Source: a bacterium
GTDB lineage: Bacteria; Planctomycetota; Planctomycetia; Gemmatales; Gemmataceae
Assembly (NCBI GenBank): GCA_017308215.1
Contig: JAFKFQ010000276.1
Coordinates: forward strand, 1-35,442
DNA: 35,442 nt
Direction: 5' to 3'
Position 1 is the first letter of the stretch. Every line of letters begins with the position of its first letter. The notes under the pieces were generated by a model. That model saw only the letters and a list, made by a program, of their open reading frames with translations. It had not been told where the DNA came from and ran no database searches. The translations under genes were made by a program, and so were the position numbers. Positions 1-8,371 of this stretch are shown here, piece after piece.

Positions 1-118
1 TGGGCGAGGCGAGCATGCGCACCAGCACCTCGCCGCGCCGCGGCTCGGCGGCGGGGATTTCGCGCAGCTCCAACACCTCGGCGGGCGGGCCGGTCCGGTC
101 GAACACGACGGCGTTCAC
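1..118 (-). CDS. Zinc-type alcohol dehydrogenase / quinone oxidoreductase, N-terminal fragment
   Basis: Only the first 39 codons lie inside the window; the gene runs off the left edge. The start is GTG at 118-116, with a GAGGAGAG ribosome binding site about six bases upstream. The peptide opens MNAVVFDRTGPP and continues with LELREIPAAEP and GEVLVRMLASP. This is the usual N-terminal GroES-like beta fold of medium-chain NAD(P)H quinone oxidoreductases and zinc-type alcohol dehydrogenases, which normally continues with a conserved NPSD-type stretch that is cut off here. The cofactor-binding domain and any zinc ligands are not visible, so quinone reductase, enoyl reductase and alcohol dehydrogenase cannot be separated. 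It is divergent from the cardiolipin synthase gene. Confidence 0.75.
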   Translation of the reverse strand, partial: MNAVVFDRTGPPAEVLELREIPAAEPRRGEVLVRMLASP

Positions 119-141
119 GCAACTCTCCTCGGGACCGGGGT

Positions 142-171
142 GTTGTATGACCCGCGCGCGCAGCCCTACAA
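142..171 (-). promoter_or_regulatory. Possible sigma-70-type promoter for the oxidoreductase
   Basis: On the minus strand, TTGTAG (171-166) is followed after 18 bases by TACAAC (147-142). Initiation would fall near 135, leaving a leader of about 17 bases that includes the ribosome binding site. The -35 box matches the consensus at only three positions, so this is tentative. Confidence 0.3.
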
Positions 172-180
172 CGAAGCTAT

Positions 181-250
181 GATGGGGTGAGCGGGCGAAG
201 GGTGGAACCGCCGCACCGCTTCCACCACCCCTTCACCCGCTCACCCCGTC
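181..250. repeat. Imperfect inverted repeat, GGGGTGAGCGGG family (copy 1)
   Basis: The left arm begins at 181 and the right arm ends at 250; they pair over about 25 bases with two substitutions and one length difference. The core GGGGTGAGCGGGTGAAGGGG is shared with the perfect hairpin at 13526-13590. It lies just upstream of the cardiolipin synthase start at 262, between two divergent genes, so it is not a terminator for either of them. It could form a stable stem in the cls leader. Confidence 0.75.
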
Positions 251-261
251 ATAGCCGCGCG

Positions 262-1728
262 ATGGACGCGTTCTTCGACCGCTTCTGGCAGGACATCGCC
301 GGCTGGCTGCTCCTGCTCGAAGTCGTCGTCACCGCCGGCACGCTCCTCGCCGTGCTACACCTCAAGCGCGAGCCGATGTCGGCGATCGCGTGGTGCCTCA
401 CGGTCATCCTCCTCCCGCTCGTCGGGCCACTGCTGTTTCTGGTGTTCGGCTACCAGACGGTGACGCGACCGATCGTGCGGCGGAAGACCCGCAAGAAGGC
501 GTACCGCTCGATCGCCGCTGGCGCGCCGCTGGAGGCGAAACCGGGCGACGACGCCCCACCGGTCGTGGTGCCGAGGCGGTGGGAGGTGCTGGTGCGACTC
601 GGCCACCACGCCGACGGCTACCCGGTCACGCCCGGGAACCGCGTCGAGCTGTACCACCACGGCGAGCCGGCCTACGCGGCCATGCTCACGGCCATCGACG
701 CGGCGAAGCACCACGTCCACATCGAGTTCTTCATCTTCCGCGGCGACGGGTCCGGCCGGCGCTTCATCACCGCCCTCGTCGCCGCAGCGCGGCGCGGGGT
801 GGAGGTCCGCTTCCTGTACGACTCGCTCGGGTCGCACGGCATGTCGCGCCGGCTCGTGCGCGAGCTCGTGGACGCGGGCGGCAAGGTGACGGGCTTCCTG
901 CCGCTGCTCAACCCCATCTACCGCTTCCGGGTGAACCTGCGGAACCACCGCAAGATCGTGATCACCGACGGCCGCGTCGGCTTCACCGGCGGGCTGAACG
1001 TCGGCGACGAGTACCTCGGCAAGGTGGAGCACTTCGGCTACTGGCGCGACACGTTCCTGCGCCTCGAAGGCCCGGCGGTGGAGTCGCTCCAGCGCGTGTT
1101 CCTGGAGGACTGGCACTACGCCACCGAGGAGCCGGTCCGCGGGCCGAAGTACTACCCCGAGCCGGTGCCGCACCCGGGGACGAGCCTCGTCCAGATCGTC
1201 CACTCCGGCCCGGACGCGGAGTACAAGGCGATCCGCGAGACGTACTTCGCCGGCATCCTCCGCGGCCGCAAGCGCGTGTGGATCGCCAGCCCGTACTTCG
1301 TGCCCGACTCCGGTCTCCGCGACGCGCTCATCCTCGCCGGCCGCGCCGGCGTGGACGTGCGCTACCTCGGGCTGTTCCGCCCCGACCACTGGCTGGCGTT
1401 CCTCGCGGCGCGGTACTACTGGGCGGAGCTGATGGCGGCGGGGGTGAAGGTGTACCAGTACGGCCGCGGCATCATGCACAGCAAGTACATGCTCGTGGAC
1501 GGCGAGTGGGCGTCGGTCGGCACCGCGAACTTCGACAACCGCAGCCTGCTGCTGAACTACGAGGTGAACGCGATGGTCTACAACCCGGTCGTGGTCGCCG
1601 AACTGGAGGAGCACTTCCTGCGCGACCTGGAGTGGGCGGTACGCATCGACCCCGAGCAGTTCGCCCGGCGCCCGTTCATCGCCAAGCTCGCCGAGAACGC
1701 CGCCCGGCTGCTGTCGCCGGTGTTGTGA
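262..1728 (+). CDS. cls: Cardiolipin synthase (phospholipase D family)
   Basis: This 488-residue membrane enzyme would join two phosphatidylglycerol molecules into cardiolipin at the cytoplasmic membrane. Two hydrophobic segments lie near residues 12-32 and 43-63. They are followed by two phospholipase D HKD motifs: H229-R-K231 with D236 (HRKIVITD) and H406-S-K408 with D413 (HSKYMLVD), the latter followed by GTANFDNRS. Two HKD motifs, two N-terminal membrane spans and a length close to 480 residues are typical of bacterial Cls. I chose ATG 262 (MDAFFDRFW); the frame is open back to 187, but that extension is encoded by the inverted repeat and has no protein-like character. The HIT gene follows after 35 bases, so the two may be co-transcribed. 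Confidence 0.93.
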   Translation: MDAFFDRFWQDIAGWLLLLEVVVTAGTLLAVLHLKREPMSAIAWCLTVILLPLVGPLLFLVFGYQTVTRPIVRRKTRKKAYRSIAAGAPLEAKPGDDAPPVVVPRRWEVLVRLGHHADGYPVTPGNRVELYHHGEPAYAAMLTAIDAAKHHVHIEFFIFRGDGSGRRFITALVAAARRGVEVRFLYDSLGSHGMSRRLVRELVDAGGKVTGFLPLLNPIYRFRVNLRNHRKIVITDGRVGFTGGLNVGDEYLGKVEHFGYWRDTFLRLEGPAVESLQRVFLEDWHYATEEPVRGPKYYPEPVPHPGTSLVQIVHSGPDAEYKAIRETYFAGILRGRKRVWIASPYFVPDSGLRDALILAGRAGVDVRYLGLFRPDHWLAFLAARYYWAELMAAGVKVYQYGRGIMHSKYMLVDGEWASVGTANFDNRSLLLNYEVNAMVYNPVVVAELEEHFLRDLEWAVRIDPEQFARRPFIAKLAENAARLLSPVL

Positions 1729-1763
1729 CCGCGTATCCTGACCCGGCCGACGGGAGGGACGAC

Positions 1764-2258
1764 GTGGATCAGCTCTGGGCGCCGTGGCGGATGTCCTACG
1801 TGACCGCGCCGAAGAAGGACGACACGGCGCCGGGCTGCTTCCTCTGCCGCGGTGTCGCCGCGAACGACGACCGGGCGAACCTGCTCGTCCACCGCTCCGA
1901 ACTGTCAGTCGTGGTGCTGAACCGCTTCCCGTACAACACGGGCCACCTGCTCATCGCCCCGAACGCGCACAAGGCGCGGCCCGACGAGATGACCGACGCC
2001 GAGTTGCTCGACCAGCAGCGCGTGCTACAGACGATGCTCGGCGTCCTCCAGAAGCGGATGAACCCGGACGGGTTCAACGTCGGGCTGAACCTCGGCGCCG
2101 CGGCCGGCGCCGGCGTGCCCGGTCACCTGCACTGGCACGTCGTGCCGCGCTGGAACGGCGACACCAACTTCATGCCGGTCCTCACCGACACGAAGGTCAT
2201 GGTGCAGTCCCTCGACGCCCTCTACGACCTCCTCGCCGCCGACCTCACTTCCCGGTAG
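1764..2258 (+). CDS. HIT-family nucleotide hydrolase/phosphorylase
   Basis: A 164-residue cytoplasmic HIT (histidine triad) protein. The catalytic triad is visible as GHLHWHVVPRW, fitting H-x-H-x-H-x-x; the central part carries LNRFPYNTGHLLIAP, typical of the Ap4A hydrolase/phosphorylase branch. A CFLC pair near residue 26 is the usual zinc-type pair in longer HIT proteins that open with LWAPWRM. The substrate is probably a dinucleoside polyphosphate or adenylylated compound, but it cannot be fixed from sequence. The GTG start at 1764 is preceded by GGGAGGGA about five bases upstream; the open frame extends far back but is an out-of-frame copy of cls. The secreted PPC gene begins six bases after the stop, suggesting an operon. 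Confidence 0.9.
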   Translation: MDQLWAPWRMSYVTAPKKDDTAPGCFLCRGVAANDDRANLLVHRSELSVVVLNRFPYNTGHLLIAPNAHKARPDEMTDAELLDQQRVLQTMLGVLQKRMNPDGFNVGLNLGAAAGAGVPGHLHWHVVPRWNGDTNFMPVLTDTKVMVQSLDALYDLLAADLTSR

Positions 2259-2264
2259 CCTGCC

Positions 2265-4361
2265 ATGCGCCCCGCCGCCCTCCTCTGCGCCCTCGTCGTC
2301 GTGTCCGCCGCCCGAGCCGATCTCCCATCGCCGCGGTTCGACCGCCTCGCGCCGCTCGGCGCCGCGGCCGGTTCGACGATCGAGGTCGAGGTCGCCGGCG
2401 CCGACCTGGAGGACGCGACGAAGCTCCTCTTCGACCACGCCGGCATCACCGCCGAGCACGTCAAGGACAAGAAGTTCAAGGTGACGGTCGCCGCCGCAGT
2501 CCCGCCGGGCACCTATGACGCCCGCCTGGTCGGCCGCTACGGCATCACCAACCCGCGCCTCTTCGCCGTCTCGACCGGATTGGCCGAACTCGCCGAGAAG
2601 GAGCCGAACGACGAGCCGACGCTGGCGCAGCCGGTGCCGGTGAACACGGTCGTGAACGGCACATCCGACCAGGGGAAGGAGGACGTGTTCCGCGTCGCGG
2701 TGCGGAAGGGGCAGCGCGTCGTCGTCGAGTGCTTCGCGCAGCGGCTCGACTCGCAGTTCGACGCCACGCTCACCGTCTCCGCCGCCGACGGCCGCCCCGT
2801 CGCGTCGAACGGTGACTACTTCGGCCGCGACCCGCTCGTCGAGTTCGTCGCCCCCGCCGACGGCGATTACCTCGTCACGCTGAACGACCTGTCGTTCCGC
2901 GGCGGGCACCCGTACCGGCTCGTCGTCACCGACCGCCAGCACGTCGAAAACCTGTTCCCGCGGGCCGTGCAGGTCGGGCAGCCGGCGCTGGTGCAAGTGT
3001 TCGGCCGCAACCTCGGCGGCAAGTCATCCGGCCTCGCGCTCAACGATCTGCCGCTCGACGTGATCCCGGAGACGGTCGATCCGCTGCGCGACATCTTCAC
3101 GCGCGGCCGCTTCCGCTTCACCGACCACCCGACGGCGCACAGCGTCCTGCCGACGGCGGCGACGTGTACGCTCACCGGCTTCCAGCACCGCGGCGTGCCG
3201 CTGCTGGTCACGGACACGCCGGTGTCGCTCGAACAGGAACCGAACGACGACCCGAAGACGCCGCAAAAGCTGATGATCCCGGCCGTCGTGAGCGGCCGGT
3301 TCGACCGGGAGCGTGACGCGGACTGGTACCTGCTCGAACCGACGGAGGGCGGCCCGTACAGCTTCGAGGTGTACTGCGAGCGGATCGCCGGGCGGGCCGA
3401 CCCGTACCTCGTCGTGCTCGACGAAAAGGACAACCGCGTGGCGGAGCTCGACGACTTCGGCATCCGCACCAACGCCTTCGACGGCCACCTCCGCGACCCG
3501 GCGGGCACGGTGAACCTGAACGCCAAGCAGAAGTACCGCGTGCTGGTGCAGGACCGCTACCGCCGCGGCGGCCCGCGCTACCAGTATGTGCTGACGGTAC
3601 GGCGGCCGGTGCCCGACTTCTACCCGGCGGTGATTCACCACCAGAACCCCGGCCCCGGCGGCACGACGGTCCGCAAAGGCGGCACCGCGTACCTCGACGT
3701 GGTGGTTCACAACAAGGACGGGTTCACCGGCCCGTTCACAATCACCGCAGAAGGCCTGCCGAAGGGGTTGCACGCGGCGCCGACGACGATCACCGGCGGC
3801 GACCGCGGCGTGCTGGCGCTGTGGGCCGACGCCGACGCCGCCGACTGGACCGGCCCGCTGGCGCTGACCGCGACCGCCAAGCGCGGCGACGACCCGCTCG
3901 TGCGCGAGGTGCGACCGTACACGCGCGTGTGGAACAGCACCGACCTGAACAGCAGCCGGCCGACGCGCGAGCTGGTGGTGGTCGTGGCCGACACCGCCCC
4001 GTTCGCCGTCGCCCCGCTCGCCGACCGCATCGAGATCGAGGCCGGCAAGAAGACCGAACTGCGTGTGAAGTGCGACCGCCGCCAGCCCGACTTCAAGGCG
4101 GCGGTGAACCTGACCGGCCTGACACTGCCGAACGGGCTGAAGGCGGCGACCGCATCGATCCCCGAAGGCCAGACCGAGGCGACGGTGACCCTGGAGGCCG
4201 CCGCGAACGCCCGCCCCGGCGAGCACACGATCGCACTCCAGTGCCAGGGGCAGGTGCCGTTCAGCAAGGACGCGAAGGCCGCCACCCGCCCGAACACGCT
4301 GGTGACGACGCCGAGCCGGCCGGTGACGGTCGTGGTACGGGCGGCTCCGGGAAAGAAATGA
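2265..4361 (+). CDS. Secreted PPC-domain (pre-peptidase C-terminal) protein
   Basis: A 698-residue protein with a short signal peptide (MRPAALLCALVVVSAARA) and no catalytic domain that I can recognise. Two PPC-type beta-sandwich modules are visible. The first begins at EPNDEPTLAQPV (about residue 112) and runs through QRVVVECFAQRL and GDYLVTLND; the second begins at EQEPNDDPKTPQ (about residue 324) and ends near YQYVLTVRRP. The remaining C-terminal half looks like further beta-rich, immunoglobulin-like modules. Such proteins are abundant in Planctomycetes and often lie near DUF1549/DUF1553/DUF1501 genes, as here, where a DUF1549/DUF1553 gene is convergent. A role in binding extracellular polymers or in surface assembly is inference. 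No strong ribosome binding site is seen; coupling to the HIT stop six bases away is plausible. Confidence 0.85.
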   Translation: MRPAALLCALVVVSAARADLPSPRFDRLAPLGAAAGSTIEVEVAGADLEDATKLLFDHAGITAEHVKDKKFKVTVAAAVPPGTYDARLVGRYGITNPRLFAVSTGLAELAEKEPNDEPTLAQPVPVNTVVNGTSDQGKEDVFRVAVRKGQRVVVECFAQRLDSQFDATLTVSAADGRPVASNGDYFGRDPLVEFVAPADGDYLVTLNDLSFRGGHPYRLVVTDRQHVENLFPRAVQVGQPALVQVFGRNLGGKSSGLALNDLPLDVIPETVDPLRDIFTRGRFRFTDHPTAHSVLPTAATCTLTGFQHRGVPLLVTDTPVSLEQEPNDDPKTPQKLMIPAVVSGRFDRERDADWYLLEPTEGGPYSFEVYCERIAGRADPYLVVLDEKDNRVAELDDFGIRTNAFDGHLRDPAGTVNLNAKQKYRVLVQDRYRRGGPRYQYVLTVRRPVPDFYPAVIHHQNPGPGGTTVRKGGTAYLDVVVHNKDGFTGPFTITAEGLPKGLHAAPTTITGGDRGVLALWADADAADWTGPLALTATAKRGDDPLVREVRPYTRVWNSTDLNSSRPTRELVVVVADTAPFAVAPLADRIEIEAGKKTELRVKCDRRQPDFKAAVNLTGLTLPNGLKAATASIPEGQTEATVTLEAAANARPGEHTIALQCQGQVPFSKDAKAATRPNTLVTTPSRPVTVVVRAAPGKK

Positions 4362-4368
4362 GCACCGG

Positions 4369-4391
4369 CGTTCCTCGCATTGCAAGGAACG
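4369..4391. terminator. Hairpin between convergent genes
   Basis: CGTTCCT (4369-4375) pairs with AGGAACG (4385-4391); two further G-C pairs form inside after one mismatch. It sits eight bases past the PPC stop and 28 bases past the end of the opposing DUF1553 frame, so it could terminate both. The following T run is weak (GGTTGTCTGTTTG). Confidence 0.5.
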
Positions 4392-4419
4392 GGTTGTCTG
4401 TTTGCAGTAGGAGGGTTGA

Positions 4420-6542
4420 CTAGTGATTGAACACGAACTCCTTGCTGTTCAGCACCGCCCATAGCACGTCACGGAAGAACTCGGCCCGGTCCGCCGCCTG
4501 CCCGCGGAACGTCGTGATTCGTGCCCGCTCGTCCGCATTCGGGACGCGACCGAGCGTGCGGAGGAACAGCGCGTCCACCAGCTTCGCGTCGTCCTTCTCC
4601 GCCGCCATCGCCCGCGCCAGCCAGCCGGTCGCGTTCGCCACCTTCCCCGTCGTCGCGTCGCCGCCGACGAGGTGGAGCACGCCGAGGCGCCCGGGTCCGG
4701 CACCTGCACCGCCCGCGTGCCGAGCGGGTAGCCGTCGAACCGCTCGGGCACGCCGGTCGCGTCGCTGATGGCGTCGAGCAACACCTCGGCGGGGAGGCGG
4801 CGGGCGTAGTAGTGGGAGTGGTAGCGGTCGTCGGTCGCGTTCCCGGCGCGCGTCGCCGAGGACAACTGGTACGCCCGCGACGTGAGGATCAGCCGCATCA
4901 GGTGGCGCAGGTCGTACTTCTTCGCCACGAACTCGGCCTTGAGCGCCGACCACAGCGCCGGGTTCGTCGGCGGGTTCGTCGCCCGCAGGTCGTCCACCGG
5001 CTCGACGAGGCCGACGCCGAGGTAGTGCCGCCACACGCGGTTGACCATCGCCCCGGCGAACGCCGCGTTCCGCGGGTCGGTCACCCACTTCGCCAGCGCG
5101 AGGCGCGGGTCGTCGCCCGGCGCGGTGTCGGCGGCGGTGCGGTCGAGCGGGCGGGCCTTCATGAACTGCCCGGTCCGCGGCTGCGTCACCCCGACCGGGT
5201 TCTTGTTCTGGTTCTGGTCCGGGTGCGTCACCCGCAGCGTCGTCGGCCCCGCCTTCGCCTCCTTGCGGTCGAGCTTCACCCGGCTGAAGTACGCGGCGAA
5301 GTGATAGTAGTCGTCCTGCGTGTAGCGCTCGAGCGGGTGGTTGTGGCACTTCGCGCAACCGATGCGCGTGCCGAGCAGCGCCTGGGCGATGGATTCCGGC
5401 GCCTCCGAGTTCTCGCCGTGCCGGTGCTCGCCGACCGTCACAATGTAGTAGCCGACCGCCGGGTTCTCAGCGTTGCTGCCGGTAGCCGTGAGCACGTCGC
5501 GGGCGAGTTCGTCCCACGGGCGGTTCGCCGCCACCTGCTCGCGCAGCCACAGGTGGAACTGCCGCACGCCCTTCACACCGCGCACGTCGTGGTCGCGCTC
5601 TTTGCGGTTCTGGAACAGGTCGCCGAGTTGCAGCGCCCAGTAGTCGGCGAACTCGGGCGACGCCAGCAGTGCATCGACGCGCTTCTCGCGCTTCTTCGGG
5701 TCGGTGTCGGCGAGGAACGCGGTGACTTCGTCGGGCGTCGGCAGGCGGCCGCAGGCGTCGAGCGTGGCGCGGCGGACGAACTCGGCGTCGGTGCAGTCAT
5801 CGGACGGCTCGATGCGCAGTTCCTTGAGCCGCGCGAACACGTGGTCGTCGATGGCGTTGTTACGACCCTGGAACCGCTTCTCGTCGACCGGCCGGTCGTG
5901 CGGGATGGTGAAGGCGGCGACCGCGACCTCGGCCTGGAACATCGCCCGCACCGCCGCCGACCCCTGCCGCACCGCCTTCGCCTCGCCCGTCGGCGACACC
6001 GAGACCGTGCCGGCGTCGTTGGCGTCGAACTTGGTGAGCCACGTCACATCCTTCTTCGTGCCGTCGGCGAACGTGGCGGTGGCGACGAGTTTCGTCATCT
6101 CGCCGGCCTTCACGACCTTGCTGGCGGGCGTCACTTCGAGCTTGCTGAGCACCGGGTCGCTCTTGCTCGGCCCGGAGGCGCCGGCCTTCACCCACGCGAG
6201 TAGCGTGTCGTACTCGCGGCTGCCGACGGCGAACAACCGCCCGCCCTCGTGCGGCACCTGCCCGGTCGCCTTCTGGAGCAGCAGGCTGTCCTCGGGCTTC
6301 GCCGGGTCGATACGACGGCCGTCGAACTCGCGGGTGAGGTAGCGGTGGTCCTGGTCGGGCGCGTAACCGCGGAGCGACAGGCGGAAGCCGTTCTGCCCGC
6401 TCCCCTTGCCGTGACACGCCCCCTGGTTGCACCCGGCGCGTGTCAGGACCGGCACGACCTCGTTGAGGAACGACGGCGCGACTTGGGCGCGGGCCGACGG
6501 GGCGACCGCCCCCATGACGAGCGCGACGGCGAACCAGCGCAT
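4420..6542 (-). pseudogene. DUF1549/DUF1553 planctomycete cytochrome-c-like protein, frameshifted near the C-terminus
   Basis: The gene starts at ATG 6542 behind a GAGG site, with a signal peptide (MRWFAVALVMGAVAPSARAQ). A planctomycete cytochrome-type heme motif follows (C38-NQGA-C43-H44), then a Big_2-like domain near residues 130-210, DUF1549, a second heme-type CAKCH motif at 396-400, and DUF1553. In the initial frame the protein is recognisable to VQVPDPG near residue 616; it then turns into Arg/Ser/Trp-rich nonsense that ends at 4449. The true C-terminus, VLHLVGGDATTGKV through LLWAVLNSKEFVFNH-like sequence (here DVLWAVLNSKEFVFNH), lies in another frame ending with TAG at 4420. The usual block with FLDxFGRP and CECER between these parts is missing. 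This looks like an internal deletion plus frameshift near 4685-4695, or an assembly error. The family is associated with planctomycete outer-surface or periplasmic functions, but its biochemistry is unknown. Confidence 0.82.
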
Positions 6543-6715
6543 GAAGGCCTCACGGCGGCGGGCGGGAAGGGAGCCTGGCGGGGATGCAACCGCATTGAGT
6601 TTACGCGATCAATTGGGGGCGAGCAAGCAAGGCGGCCGGCTGGCTCCGGCGTGCGGAAACGCCACGCGGCGGCCGTCGGCCGCGCATCGCTGCACGGTCC
6701 GGCGGCCGCCGGTGG

Positions 6716-6952
6716 GTGAGGTGTCGGGTTCCGGCGTGGTGCCCCAGCCGGCCGCTCGTGCCGCGGGGGTCGCAGGGTTGCCCCTGCTCGGTCGCCCGGA
6801 CGACCGCCCCCGCGGGCGCACCATAACAGTGCACCCCGCGCGGCAAACGGACTGGGGAGGAAGACACAGTCCGGGTGTGTGCGCCGAGTCCGAAACTCCT
6901 GCCGCGGTCCGGGCCGACAACAGGGACGGTGGGGCCACACCCGACACCTCAC
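6716..6952. other. Long-range inverted repeat; candidate structured RNA
   Basis: GTGAGGTGTCGGGT (6716-6729) is perfectly complementary to 6939-6952. The pairing can continue inward after a bulge: GTGG and CCCC(A) at about 6736-6746 pair with 6928-6938. Between the arms are smaller potential stems: 6761-6772 with about 6802-6814 (CCGCGGGGGTCG against CGACCGCCCCCGCGG) and GGACT/AGTCC around 6849-6872. The architecture, a closing stem with internal hairpins over 237 bases, resembles a folded RNA rather than a terminator. I could not match it to RNase P, 6S, SRP or tmRNA. The strand is unknown; both flanking genes are on the minus strand. Confidence 0.3.
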
Positions 6953-6959
6953 GCCCATT

Positions 6960-6978
6960 AGGCAACGGGCGGTTGCCT
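6960..6978 (-). terminator. Hairpin downstream of the LOG gene
   Basis: AGGCAAC (6960-6966) pairs with GTTGCCT (6972-6978) around a five-base loop. It lies about 35 bases past the LOG stop codon on the minus strand. No T run follows, so termination is only a possibility. Confidence 0.35.
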
Positions 6979-7012
6979 GCCCGCGCCCGCCCGGGGTCGT
7001 GTCGCACGCCCT

Positions 7013-8059
7013 CTACCCTTCGGCGTTGATGCGGTCCACCAACTCGCGGAGGCGGCCGATCTTGTGGCGGTCGAAGCGGAAGCGGAGGCGCGGCAAGTTC
7101 TTCAGCGCCGGCTCGTTCGCCTCCTCCGGCAGCGTCTCGACCTGCTCGAACGTACCCCCGGCCAGGATGTCGGCGAAGTCGCGGCGGACCTCGGCCATCA
7201 CGCCATCCGGGAGGCGCTTCTGGAGGCGCAGCAGCAGGTGGCCGCGGACGTAGCGCATGCTGTGGTACACGCGGTAGAACTTTGTCACCTCCACCACCGC
7301 GTCGTCCACCGAGTCCGTCACCTTGTACAGCGACAGGTCCGCCGGCGAGATGTAGCCGCGGTCGAACAGCTGTTCGCGGATGAAGCGGTCCCACGCCGCC
7401 CAGTACGTACCGCCCGGCTCGTCCACAAGCACCACCGGGAAGATGTGCGACTTGCCCGTCTGCACCAGCGTCAATGCCTCGAACGCCTCGTCGTGCGTGC
7501 CGAACCCGCCGGGGAACAGCACCGCCGCGTCCGACTCCTTGATGAACATCAGTTTGCGGGTGAAGAAGTAGCGCAGCGTCATCAGCTTCGGGTCGCCGTT
7601 GACGACCGGGTTCGCCGACTGCTCGAACGGGAGCATGATGTTCAGCCCGAAGCTGTTCTCGCGCCCCGCCCCGACGTGCCCCGCCTCCATGATGCCGTTG
7701 CCGGCGCCGGTGATGACCATCCACCCGTCGGCGGTGATCTTGCGGCCGAACTCCTCGGCGGCCTTGAACGTCGGGTGGTCGGGCGGCGTGCGGGCGGAGC
7801 CGAACACGGTCACCTTGCGCCGCCCGCGGTAGCCGGCAAACACCTTGAGGCAGTAGCGGAGCTCGCGCACCGCGGTGGCGAGGAGCTTCACGTCGCCGCG
7901 GCCGGCGCGGTCGCGGAGGAGCTTGTCCGCGGTCTCCTTGATCTGCGAGACGTACTCGTCGGCGGCCGGTTCGCTGTACGCCGGCCGCTCGACGCCCGGC
8001 TGGTCGGGCTCGGTGAGGGCGTCGAACGGTGTCTTCGGGGCCGGGTCGGGCGCGGGCAT
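7013..8059 (-). CDS. LOG-family (TIGR00730-like) nucleotide-binding protein
   Basis: A 348-residue cytoplasmic protein of the LOG (lonely guy)/lysine-decarboxylase-like Rossmann fold. The signature PGGFGTHDE (residues 183-191) matches the PGGxGTxxE phosphoribohydrolase motif. GSARTPPDHP, ITGAGNGIMEAGHVGAG and the ENSFGLNI stretch are also typical. Family members release free bases from nucleotide 5'-monophosphates, classically cytokinin precursors; in bacteria the physiological substrate is often unknown. It is longer than the usual LOG of about 190 residues, having an N-terminal extension of about 80 residues and a C-terminal part of about 100 residues, as seen in the larger TIGR00730 subgroup. 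ATG 8059 has a GGAGG site ten bases upstream. It is divergent from the SecA-like gene. Confidence 0.88.
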   Translation of the reverse strand: MPAPDPAPKTPFDALTEPDQPGVERPAYSEPAADEYVSQIKETADKLLRDRAGRGDVKLLATAVRELRYCLKVFAGYRGRRKVTVFGSARTPPDHPTFKAAEEFGRKITADGWMVITGAGNGIMEAGHVGAGRENSFGLNIMLPFEQSANPVVNGDPKLMTLRYFFTRKLMFIKESDAAVLFPGGFGTHDEAFEALTLVQTGKSHIFPVVLVDEPGGTYWAAWDRFIREQLFDRGYISPADLSLYKVTDSVDDAVVEVTKFYRVYHSMRYVRGHLLLRLQKRLPDGVMAEVRRDFADILAGGTFEQVETLPEEANEPALKNLPRLRFRFDRHKIGRLRELVDRINAEG

Positions 8060-8142
8060 CGCGTGGCGCCTCCGGAAGAGGGGGGCTGGGTGTAGAATAC
8101 CAGTGCGGGCAAGCGACGCGCGGTGTCGGACGTGACACCGCG

Positions 8143-8275
8143 GACGCCGCCCCGGGTGGAACCCGAGGCTACACGTCGGCGTATTCCCGCACGCGGAGTA
8201 CCGAGCCACCGACCCGCCGGGATTTCGCCCGGGAGGGGGTGGTGCGTAGCCCCGGGTTCCCTCCGGGGCGGCGTC
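8143..8275. repeat. Long inverted repeat between divergent LOG and SecA-like genes
   Basis: The arms at 8143-8172 and 8246-8275 are complementary at 27 of 30 positions, with a central region of 73 bases that contains further CCGGG/CCCGG pairing. It occupies most of the 312-base divergent gap. Its position upstream of both genes argues against a simple terminator. The arms carry a CCGGGTTCCC-type sequence that I associate with dispersed repeats in Gemmata-like genomes (from memory, not checked). Confidence 0.8.
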
Positions 8276-8312
8276 GGGCGACAAGTCGGCTCCACTCCCC
8301 CACCGACCCACG

Positions 8313-8341
8313 TTCCTTCCAACCGAATCGTACCGTATCCT
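8313..8341 (+). promoter_or_regulatory. Weak candidate promoter for the SecA-like gene
   Basis: TTCCTT (8313-8318) and TATCCT (8336-8341) are separated by 17 bases and lie between the inverted repeat and the GTG-GAGG ribosome binding site region. Only the -10 box is reasonable (four of six positions), so this is a guess based on position. Confidence 0.2.
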
Positions 8342-8371
8342 GGATGGTGTCCCCGGTGGAGGTCCGTGCCG

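Larger units (their letters stand above)
6543..7012. other. 470-base intergenic region, no gene recognised
   Basis: It lies between two minus-strand genes, upstream of the DUF1549 gene and downstream of the LOG gene. Short open frames here have no protein character and no credible ribosome binding sites. It holds a long-range inverted repeat (6716-6952) and a short hairpin (6960-6978), listed separately. The stretch 6543-6715 holds nothing I can identify beyond the GAGG ribosome binding site of the DUF1549 gene. Confidence 0.6.

Noticed and set aside
6716..6952. RNase P, 6S or SRP RNA
   Set aside because: A GAGGAAG stretch followed by AGTCCGGG suggested RNase P, but the conserved core pairing partners are missing and the length is too short. 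There is also no SRP tetraloop signature.
6716..6952. Miniature transposon with terminal inverted repeats
   Set aside because: No flanking direct repeat is visible around the arms and no second copy occurs in the window. Kept only as a possibility in the findings.
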